Shown one piece after another: positions 1 through 6,900 of a stretch of DNA of 13,708 nucleotides. The notes under the pieces were generated by a model. It made no database searches and was not told where the DNA came from. It was given only the letters and a program-made list of their open reading frames with translations. Origin of the DNA: an uncultured Prevotellaceae bacterium (GTDB taxonomy: Bacteria; Bacteroidota; Bacteroidia; Bacteroidales; Bacteroidaceae); NCBI GenBank assembly GCA_900315105.1, contig OMXX01000120.1, positions 1 through 13,708 on the forward strand. The letters run 5' to 3'. The position numbers and the translations under genes are program-made. Numbering within the stretch: the stretch's first letter is position 1; each line of letters opens with the position of its first letter.

Positions 1-726
1 GTAGCACGTCGTGTATTTTCCTTCTGGTGCTTCGGGGTTGCCTTTTCCACCAACGTTGCCTGCTCCATTGCTGCCTTGGTTGAACGGCATGAAGAAGGTT
101 TTCTCTCCACGTAGCTCGGTGGCCATGATGGCCTCGTAGAGATCCACGCCAAAATAAGCAAGTATGCGGTGGTTGAACTGGAACAGTTCCTCCCTTGGGT
201 CACGATCGTTCATCCACTGATGGCGAGAGTTCTCCACGTTCTGTCCAGTCAGTTGGTTCTTCAGTTCCAATGCAACCACAGGAATTCCGTTCACCGAAAG
301 CACCATATCGATGGTGTTATGGTTCTGAGTGGAATAAGCGAACTGGCGCGTACACTCCAATATGTTCTGCTGGTAATGCAAATTCAGCTCCTCATTGAGC
401 GGACTGGCCGGTTCGAAATAGACAATCTTGAACTTAAAGCCCAGGTCGTCGATGCCATTGCGTAGTACCCATATCAGTCCGCGCTCATAAATCTTGTCCT
501 GCAACACGTTGTAGAGGCGGTCTTCTGTTTGGGCACCATACTTTTTCTCATACAGTTCCCACTTCTTCGTCTGCGTCAGGCGAAGAAACTTTATCAGAGT
601 CTTCAGGTCGATAGCCCGCTCTTTGTCGTAGGTGGCCTGGGAGCCTTTTACATAACCGCCCTCCGTGGTCAGCCAGTGTTCGATGTAGGCTTCAAAATCC
701 CGTTCTTTCAGGTCGTTGTTGTCCAT
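1..726 (-). CDS. hsdR: Type I restriction enzyme R subunit, N-terminal part (runs off the left edge)
   Basis: This is the motor and nuclease subunit of a type I restriction-modification complex, which translocates and cuts DNA lacking the host methylation pattern. The window holds only the first 242 residues, out of roughly 1000 usual for the family. Visible is the N-terminal nuclease domain: it opens with MDNNDLKERDFEAYIEHWL, and the PD-(D/E)xK core reads as D140 (in NTIDMVLS) followed by E154-L-K156 (in VALELKNQ). The helicase motor would lie beyond position 1. The start is the ATG at 726-724, 13 nt after the hsdS stop, with no strong Shine-Dalgarno sequence. It is the last gene of hsdM-hsdS-hsdR and is probably co-transcribed with them. 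By eye its base composition is noticeably less AT-rich than the druH-druE pair. Family assignment is firm; intactness cannot be judged from this fragment. Confidence 0.93.
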   Translation of the reverse strand, partial: MDNNDLKERDFEAYIEHWLTTEGGYVKGSQATYDKERAIDLKTLIKFLRLTQTKKWELYEKKYGAQTEDRLYNVLQDKIYERGLIWVLRNGIDDLGFKFKIVYFEPASPLNEELNLHYQQNILECTRQFAYSTQNHNTIDMVLSVNGIPVVALELKNQLTGQNVENSRHQWMNDRDPREELFQFNHRILAYFGVDLYEAIMATELRGEKTFFMPFNQGSNGAGNVGGKGNPEAPEGKYTTCY

Positions 727-739
727 ATGTTGATTGTTT

Positions 740-1990
740 TTATTCGATGATTGTTTTACCAGTTACGGCTTCATAGATGACGCTCTTCTTGTAGTCCTTC
801 AGTGACTCTATCTTCAGCTGCTTCAGGGCAATCAAGCGATCTATGTCGGCACACTTCTCGTCGAGGTACGAGGCTATGCCCTGCTGCTCTGTGAGAGGGG
901 GGATCGGAATCCACAAAGTTTTTATCTTATCTTGGCTAATGTTTGGTTGTCCACCTCCTTCAGCTCTATATATAAGATATGGTTTTGCAGATTTTAAAGC
1001 ATAAAAGGCATAATTAAAATCAAGTTTACAACCGCTCATAACACAGCATGCTTGATTAACGCAAGCATCTATATGTGAAATTGATATGTTTCCAACAGAA
1101 GCGCCATACATTGCAATGATTATAAACGGAGCCTGATAAACACTTAATGCAGAATAACTTGACAAAGTTTCTTTTGAAATATGTTTGCTGGCTTCGAATA
1201 AATCACCACCATTTATATCACCTGACTGTAGCCAATTAATATCACCTTTAAATAGGTTGTCATCAGTTGATTTAGGAGTAGTTCCACTTCCAATTATCGA
1301 GAAACATCTTATTACTTTGTCTTTTGACCAAGCCTCGGGAATCTCCCCAATCCAGTCAATGCCTGAGGAAACGAGTTTTGCGTTGTGGTCAAGACCTTTT
1401 GTGACGGCCTCGGTAATGACACTCTGCTTATAGGCTTTCAGTTTCTCAATCATCTGCTCTTGCAACCCAATAAGTGAATCTATATCCCCACACTTTTCGT
1501 CTAGGTAATCAGCTATGCGCTGCTGGTCAACGATTTGTGGACATAATAAAGGAATGTCATTTATGTAGGCCATATTCATATGAGGAATGGTAGTCCCATT
1601 AACCTTCTCTTTGAAATAATGTTCAGCATATTTGAGCAAATATGCGGCATATTTTGGTAATATACACTTATCTAAGCATGTATATTTTACTGCTGTTGAC
1701 GAAACTACTCCATTCAAACCTGATGCTGTAATACCAGCATTAGCACCATCCCACAAAATCAAAATGTCACTTTCTTTACATTGCGGAACTGATGAGTCAC
1801 TTGTGTATGTGCGGGCATCTTTACCCAGCATCTCTGAGGCACCAATGATTGGTAATCCAATTTTGTCTATGTTTGAAGAATCTGGTAACTTTCCTTTCTC
1901 GAATACGCCAGAATACTTGAATCGCTTATACTCCCACGTCTCAGGAATCTTCCCAATCCATTCTACGCCGCTGTCTTTATATTGTCTCAT
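740..1990 (-). CDS. hsdS: Type I restriction-modification specificity subunit HsdS
   Basis: This 416-residue protein recognises the bipartite DNA target for the HsdM methyltransferase and HsdR nuclease. It has the usual two-fold layout. A lead-in (SGVEWIGKIPETW, residues 7-19) precedes TRD1 (about 20-148), then central conserved region 1 (about 150-205, with QQRIADYLDEKCGDID and a helical spacer). A second lead-in (SGIDWIGEIPEAW, 209-221) precedes TRD2 (about 222-363), then conserved region 2 (about 365-412, with EQQGIASYLDEKCADID). Length is normal for a complete HsdS. The ATG at 1990 sits 6 nt after the hsdM stop, so the two are likely translationally coupled. Both TRDs are visibly more AT-rich than the conserved regions, common for swapped recognition domains. 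The target sequence cannot be read from the protein. No second hsdS copy or recombinase is seen in the window. Confidence 0.95.
   Translation of the reverse strand: MRQYKDSGVEWIGKIPETWEYKRFKYSGVFEKGKLPDSSNIDKIGLPIIGASEMLGKDARTYTSDSSVPQCKESDILILWDGANAGITASGLNGVVSSTAVKYTCLDKCILPKYAAYLLKYAEHYFKEKVNGTTIPHMNMAYINDIPLLCPQIVDQQRIADYLDEKCGDIDSLIGLQEQMIEKLKAYKQSVITEAVTKGLDHNAKLVSSGIDWIGEIPEAWSKDKVIRCFSIIGSGTTPKSTDDNLFKGDINWLQSGDINGGDLFEASKHISKETLSSYSALSVYQAPFIIIAMYGASVGNISISHIDACVNQACCVMSGCKLDFNYAFYALKSAKPYLIYRAEGGGQPNISQDKIKTLWIPIPPLTEQQGIASYLDEKCADIDRLIALKQLKIESLKDYKKSVIYEAVTGKTIIE
850..889 (-). repeat. hsdS conserved-region repeat, copy 2 (3' copy)
   Basis: This 40-nt stretch encodes the EQQ-SYLDEKC part of the second conserved region of HsdS. 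It matches 1489-1528 at about 32 of 40 positions by hand alignment. The two copies are direct repeats 639 bp apart, corresponding to the two halves of the specificity subunit. Such repeats are normal for the family and are the usual crossover points for exchanging one recognition domain. Confidence 0.8.
1335..1363 (-). repeat. hsdS lead-in repeat before TRD2
   Basis: These 29 nt encode DWIGEIPE ahead of TRD2. They match 1941-1969 (EWIGKIPE ahead of TRD1) at about 24 of 29 positions. With the conserved-region repeats they delimit TRD1 as a cassette about 600 bp long between direct repeats. Confidence 0.75.
1489..1528 (-). repeat. hsdS conserved-region repeat, copy 1 (5' copy)
   Basis: This is the partner of the repeat at 850-889 and encodes the DQQ-DYLDEKC part of the first conserved region of HsdS. 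Mismatches cluster around the middle of the repeat, where the protein differs as ADY versus ASY. Confidence 0.8.
1941..1969 (-). repeat. hsdS lead-in repeat before TRD1
   Basis: This is the first copy of the lead-in repeat, close to the hsdS start. It encodes EWIGKIPE and is paired with 1335-1363, 606 bp away in the same orientation. Confidence 0.75.
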
Positions 1991-1996
1991 ACGCTA

Positions 1997-3592
1997 TTAA
2001 TGCAATATCTTGTTCATAATCTCTGCCTCCTGCTGTTCGAGGGCTTTCAGCTCCTCGAAGATGTCGGTAGAGGATTTCAGCGGTGTATACTTATAGAACT
2101 CACGGGTGAAGGGAATCTCGTAACCTATTTGGGTTTTCTTCTCATCCACGATGAAGTCAGGCGAATAAGGGGCAACGTTCTTCTGCAAATATTCATCGCG
2201 GTCAGTCTGCCAAGGGATAATCTCGAAATCCTTCTTTGGTACCTTAAAGAAGATCTTGCTGTATTTGAAGTAGTCGTTCTCTCGCACCTTGCTCTCCACG
2301 CGGATTTCGGTGCCGTCGGCAATCGTCTTTGTCAACACGCCATCGGTGAAGTCGTGATATGCCAGCATGATGAGTTGACGAGCCGCTTCTGTTATTTCTA
2401 CGCGTTTATTGCCCAGAGGCTTGCGACGCTTCTCATAGCACTGGCTGGCATCGATGAGTTGCACCTTCCCTTGACGTTCGGCCGATTTGTTACGGGTAAT
2501 TACCCAGACATAGGTCGCAATACCCGTGTTGTAGAAAAGGTCGTTGGGCAGTTGCACGATAGCTTCCAACCAGTCGTTCTCCAAAAGATAACCACGAATG
2601 TTACTTTCGCCGCCACCGGGATTGCCTTTAAACAACGGGCTGCCATTCTGAATGATAGCCATGCGCCCCGTATCTTTCAGTTTCGCAACACCATTAAGCA
2701 GGAACAATTGCTGTCCGTCGCCAATGGCAGGGAGACCAGGCTCGAAGCGTCCAGCCGCACCTTTTTTGTGCTCTGCCTCTACAGCAGCTTTGCTCGTCTT
2801 CCATTCGATGCCAAAAGGCGGGTTGGAGATGATATAGTCGAATTTATAGCCCTCGAACTTATCATCGCCCAAGGTGTCGCCTTGTCGCATGTTGTCGGCA
2901 TTACCTCCCTTGATGAGTGTGTCGGCCTTGGCAATGGCAAAAGTCTGCTCGTTCAGCTCTTGTCCGTAGGTAGTGATATCTGCATCGGGGTCAATCTCCA
3001 AAAGGCGGTCGCTCATGCAGCCCAACATCTGACTGGTACCCATCGCCATGTCGTAAATAGTGGCGGTTATGCCTTCATCTTCCAGTCGTTCTTCATCTTC
3101 TCCTACCAACAATTCTGTCATCAGATTGATGATGTCGCGGGCTGTGAAGTGAGCTCCGGCATGTTCGTCATAGCTCTCAGAGAACTTGCGAACCAGTTCC
3201 TCGAAGATATAGCCCATATCTACCGAACTCACCTTGTCGGCGCCTAAGTAGGCTTTCTCCGTACAGAATTCCTTGATAACCAGATAGAGCAGGTTGTTCT
3301 CAGCCATCGTCTCTATCTCTTGCTGGAATTTCATGCGATGAATCACGTCGATGACATTCTCAGAGAAGTGGTTCAGGTACGACTCAAAATTCTCTCGGAT
3401 GTTCTCAGGGTCGCTGAGTAGCATCTCGAAGGTGAATGGTGAGAGGTTGTAGAACTTCTGTCCAGCAGCCTTTTCCAAGAATCCCTGCTTCACGGTTATG
3501 CCGTCCTCATCAAGTTGCTTGTTCATGTCAAGTACCTTCTGCTTGGTAGGTGCCAATGTGTCCTCGAAACGTTTCACCACACACATCGGCAA
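1997..3592 (-). CDS. hsdM: Type I DNA adenine methyltransferase subunit HsdM, apparently N-terminally truncated
   Basis: This is the modification subunit of the type I system; with HsdS it methylates adenine (N6) in the target, using S-adenosylmethionine. Visible signatures, numbered from the TTG at 3592, are HFTARDIINLM (148-158, the HFTPRxVxxLM block), motif I in a variant form DMAMGTSQML (181-190), and the catalytic NPPF motif IV at 257-260. The C-terminal helices end two codons before hsdS. The family's conserved YKPHEYG-VILP block is fully encoded just upstream in the same frame, but that frame is closed by a TAG at 3632-3634 and has no ATG, GTG or TTG before the TTG at 3592; the first ATG is at 3586. 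The usual first ~20-30 residues, including the IADLLRG-like helix, are therefore absent. Family assignment is firm; whether the shortened protein is active is uncertain. Confidence 0.88.
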   Translation of the reverse strand: MPMCVVKRFEDTLAPTKQKVLDMNKQLDEDGITVKQGFLEKAAGQKFYNLSPFTFEMLLSDPENIRENFESYLNHFSENVIDVIHRMKFQQEIETMAENNLLYLVIKEFCTEKAYLGADKVSSVDMGYIFEELVRKFSESYDEHAGAHFTARDIINLMTELLVGEDEERLEDEGITATIYDMAMGTSQMLGCMSDRLLEIDPDADITTYGQELNEQTFAIAKADTLIKGGNADNMRQGDTLGDDKFEGYKFDYIISNPPFGIEWKTSKAAVEAEHKKGAAGRFEPGLPAIGDGQQLFLLNGVAKLKDTGRMAIIQNGSPLFKGNPGGGESNIRGYLLENDWLEAIVQLPNDLFYNTGIATYVWVITRNKSAERQGKVQLIDASQCYEKRRKPLGNKRVEITEAARQLIMLAYHDFTDGVLTKTIADGTEIRVESKVRENDYFKYSKIFFKVPKKDFEIIPWQTDRDEYLQKNVAPYSPDFIVDEKKTQIGYEIPFTREFYKYTPLKSSTDIFEELKALEQQEAEIMNKILH

Positions 3593-3631
3593 TATGACAT
3601 TGCCGTATTCGTGTGGTTTATATACACCTAC

Positions 3632-3805
3632 CTAAAAATTATCCTCGTCACTATAAAAATGGCGATAACTATCATTCTCTTTGTCAATATCTCTGCGCCA
3701 TGCGCCAGGATCATATCCACTACGAGAGTTTTTCTTTCCACTTTTCAACATGTGGTTAACTCCCTCAACGATCACTGCTGTTTTGACAATGTCCCAAAAT
3801 CCCAT
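3632..3805 (-). CDS. Small unrecognised protein (57 residues) upstream of hsdM
   Basis: I do not recognise this small open frame. It runs from an ATG at 3805 to a TAG at 3632-3634 and begins MGFWDIVKTAVIVEGVNHML. A short amphipathic or hydrophobic N-terminal stretch is followed by a very polar tail rich in Lys, Arg, Asp, Glu, Tyr and Ser, ending FYSDEDNF. No signal peptide or clear transmembrane segment is evident. A TAnnTTTG promoter-like element lies about 40 nt upstream of its ATG, a normal leader distance in Bacteroidota. Its stop is in frame with hsdM and directly abuts the conserved part of the HsdM reading frame, so it may itself be cut at its 3' end or represent the partner of a deletion junction. 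Coding status rests on position, promoter and a protein-like composition only. It could be non-coding leader. Confidence 0.5.
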   Translation of the reverse strand: MGFWDIVKTAVIVEGVNHMLKSGKKNSRSGYDPGAWRRDIDKENDSYRHFYSDEDNF

Positions 3806-3846
3806 ATTCTCAAATAACTAAAGGTTTAACATTCATTTTACGCATG

Positions 3847-3854
3847 CAAAGATA
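3847..3854 (-). promoter_or_regulatory. Putative Bacteroidota -7 promoter element
   Basis: On the minus strand this reads TATCTTTG, an exact match to the Bacteroidota -7 consensus TAnnTTTG. It would start transcription near 3840, giving a leader of about 35 nt before the ATG of the small gene and serving the hsdMSR operon. A good -33 TTTG/TTG box at the expected distance is not visible, so this remains a candidate. Confidence 0.42.
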
Positions 3855-3864
3855 ATGTATTTCT

Positions 3865-3902
3865 GTGCAGTCATTCTTCCCAGGAAACATTTTTTTTGTT
3901 TT
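3865..3902 (-). repeat. Direct repeat flanking the druH-druE pair, left copy
   Basis: This resembles the final part of the WYL gene at 13261-13300. On the plus strand, 17 nt (3865-3881) match 13261-13277 with one difference, followed by a shared GAAAC after a small indel and then a T-tract ending in GTTTT. By hand about 33 of 42 aligned columns agree. The copies lie in the same orientation 9.4 kb apart and enclose exactly druH and druE. In the frame corresponding to the WYL gene this copy would end VSWEE then TGA. Confidence 0.6.
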
Positions 3903-3916
3903 AATCATGACTATAA

Positions 3917-6900
3917 CTATCTTTTGCTAAAGGAAATGGTATACAGAATTCCATCCGTTCTCTTTCCTTGATTATACAGGTTCATATCTAAATCCCAGTT
4001 GTATCTGAAGTCATCGTCTTCGCAACTAAGGTTTTCGCGTCCATTGGGCTTCCAACCATAAGCTATGCCTGCATCTGGCCTAATACATAGCTCCTCAGAG
4101 TCTGACTTGATCGTTATGCAACGCTCGTGACTTATATAGCCATCTTCATTAATGGTTGGAGTAATCCCGACTATTTCGTTGATGGAATCCTTTAAAAAAT
4201 CGTTCCTGCATGTCCTCGACCTGTAGCTTTCACATATCTTTGTTGGATTACTACTAATTGTATTCACATTAGAAGTAAATGAAACGGTAACTTTTATCGA
4301 TGAAATCCTAATGCTGAATTCTTGTTTAAGTTTTGCAATGAAATGTGCAAACAACATACACCCTAAGGGAGTTAAAAGGTAACGGTCAGAGTATTCAATT
4401 TCTACACTCTTGTTGACAAACTGGGTCTTAATCCTGTTCCACTTATCAGGTTTATTTCTTAGTAGAATATTGAATAAGCTACTGATGGCGCAATCTTCCT
4501 TGATTCGCGTGTCAAACATAATAGAACCATCATCAACAGCCATATTCTGTAACATCTCAACTGAATTGATTGACTGATAATGAAGTCCCATACCGCTTGT
4601 GGTTGAGTACACATCACCACTTCCCCAAGAAGCGGCTAAATATCGATTAAGATTTTCACCGAAATATGTTTTCGTTCTTCCGTCATTGAAGGTAACAGAG
4701 AGAAGTGGCCTCAATGAACCGAAATTAGCATCTGTACAATATGAGAAATTATAGGTGAACAGGGCTGACATGATTATAGTCCTCGATGCGGGAGAACATG
4801 CTCGAATGTCAATAGTATTGTCTAAGACAAAGGAGATATCTATAGCATTTGCCCTAAGTTCATTAATTAATCTGTTATATGGGAATTCTTTCGTTTGCCA
4901 ATCTTCGTAATTATTGTCAACAAAGAAATATAATTTATTAAGGTCTTTGTTACGAGTTAACTGATAAAGCTCGGTTGCAAAATCTGATGTTATATACGAC
5001 GCGTCTGGAATCCGAGATGAAACGGATTCAGGAGCAATACGAGATTTAAACTCAATTTCAAGCCACTTAAGGGCCTTTTGGCGATTAAGATAATTCAGGT
5101 ACCATTGAGAGCGTCTATCTATCAAACACTTGGTGCAAGCTCTTTCACAGTTACATCCCTTCAGTGTATCATAAGCCATCTTTAATAGAACATCTTTATA
5201 CTCGCGAAGTAATGGAGAATAGCCCGCACCTCCAAGAGCTGTGTCATAAATAAATATAGTGTGGCTATTGCTGTTATATCCAAAATCTATCTCACCATCG
5301 TTCACGCCAAGGAGTTCGGTAAGTTTGCGACTAAGGATTACTCCGAGGGAGTACAATGTTTCAGAATCCGTGATAAGAAGGTTGTCCGCATTATAAAACT
5401 TAAGCTCTACAAAGTCTGTTTGATAACGTCCTACAAGCAGAACATGCCGTCTGATATTGCTTCCTCCTGCAGAACCACCTGGACAAGGAAGGCCGTTAGA
5501 CATGTGCTTATGACCTGCCAATGGGCTACCTGTTGAATCAATACCTGACTCCGACTCCATTCTTCCACAATATGGGCAGAATGCATAGCCGAATTCATTC
5601 CGGCCTCTATTGTAGAACAGTATTTCTGATTTGGGAGTAGAGCACCGTACAATCATCTTGGCTGAAGATGACTTATCTTCCCATGGTTCCATTTCTAGGA
5701 GGACGGGTTGAATAAAGTTAAGAGTGCCTGTTCCTTTCATTTTGCGAGTGGGCTTTGTACCCCACGCAACGGAGAAAGCAGCAGGTTCAACGACTTCCGT
5801 GAACCTTTGCTCACTGATGCTCATATCTTTAATTCCATGCATGGTGTCATGTCCTCCACATTTTGGACAGTCGTTTTTTGCAGACCCAGAAATAATGGAT
5901 GTGTACCCACAACGATTACAATTCTGGAGAATGTATCTTGACGTATTATCATCATACTTGGTTTTCAGTATGATTCCTGCAGGTTCGTAAATCCACTCGT
6001 TTTTGACGACTTGACTACCTGGAGCATAGGCAGCTATTGCCTGACTTAAATGAATCGTAGGGTAGTTTCCATTGGTGTTTACCCCTAACATACATTCTAC
6101 CAGTCCCGTTGGGATTCCCGCGCTTGGCAAGAATGAGTTCTCGGCAAGATATGTTAGCAAAGCTGTTTTGAGGAAATTGTCCTTTTGGTGCTCTAAAGCC
6201 CTAATTGCCGTTCCCGAGCCATCTTCGTTCCTTAAAGCCTCAATGGATTGATTTAGTGAATCTAAACGAATTTTATATATATTATATACTGACACAAGGT
6301 CCTTCTTAGTAGCATATACAGCATCGCCTATTGCAACGTTCGCTAAAGCGGTTCCCCTAGTCAAGTGCTGATATGTTGAGTCCAAATTTTCCCCTTGTCC
6401 ACCTATGATTTTATCTATATGTGTAAGGAACTGATCATAGTATGTAACTCCTTCTGTTGACTCAAAGAAATCCTTTATTATAGATGTTACTCTTATGCCA
6501 CCTTGCTGGGAAACAAAATCACTAAACACCAGGGCATTCACATGTCGCTGAACAAGTTGTCTGCTTTCTAGTTTCAGCAATGGCGTTTCAGTATTGTGAG
6601 TCATTGGGTAATAAGGATGATTCCATGTGTATGAGCCTATAGGATTAGGAGCACAAAACGTTAAAGCCAAAGCCTTTGACTCATTACGTCTTCCTGCACG
6701 ACCTGCTCTTTGTAGGTAATTAGCAGGCTTAGGCGGTACGTTATTCATAACTACTTCATTTATACCACCGATGTCAACACCCATTTCCATCGTCGTTGAA
6801 CAAGAAAGAACGTTGAGTTGTCCTTCATTAAATTCCTTTTCGTACTTGTCCAAATCTTCTCGAGATTGTTGAGCAGAATGTTCTGCAGCAATAAAAATAG

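Larger units (their letters stand above)
3806..3916. other. Intergenic junction between druE and the small gene
   Basis: This 111-nt gap contains, in the minus-strand direction, a poly-A tract just after the druE stop, a partial copy of the WYL gene 3' end (3865-3902), a promoter-like TATCTTTG (3847-3854) and an AT-rich leader. I see no GC-rich hairpin followed by a T-run, so no intrinsic terminator for the druH-druE transcript can be supported. Confidence 0.6.

Noticed and set aside
740..1990. An invertible hsdS shufflon
   Set aside because: Only one hsdS is present, the repeats are direct rather than inverted, and no recombinase gene is in the window.
1982..3247. A 421-codon open frame on the plus strand opposite hsdM
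   Set aside because: It lies wholly opposite hsdM, which has the NPPF, HFTxRD and motif I signatures. Its translation is rich in Leu, Val and His in the way expected of an antisense frame, and it has no recognisable domain.
1997..3592. The methyltransferase as DruM of a type II Druantia
   Set aside because: It is an adenine methyltransferase with NPPF, directly followed by hsdS and hsdR, so it belongs to a type I system. DruM is a cytosine methylase.
3515..3817. A 100-codon plus-strand frame across the hsdM start and the small gene
   Set aside because: It has no promoter, domain or conserved context, and it overlaps the conserved start of hsdM. Its hydrophobic stretch is the reverse of the polar small gene.
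3860..3935. An intrinsic terminator after druE
   Set aside because: Only a weak CTTT-AAAG hairpin at the end of druE is visible, and no T-run follows in the transcript direction.
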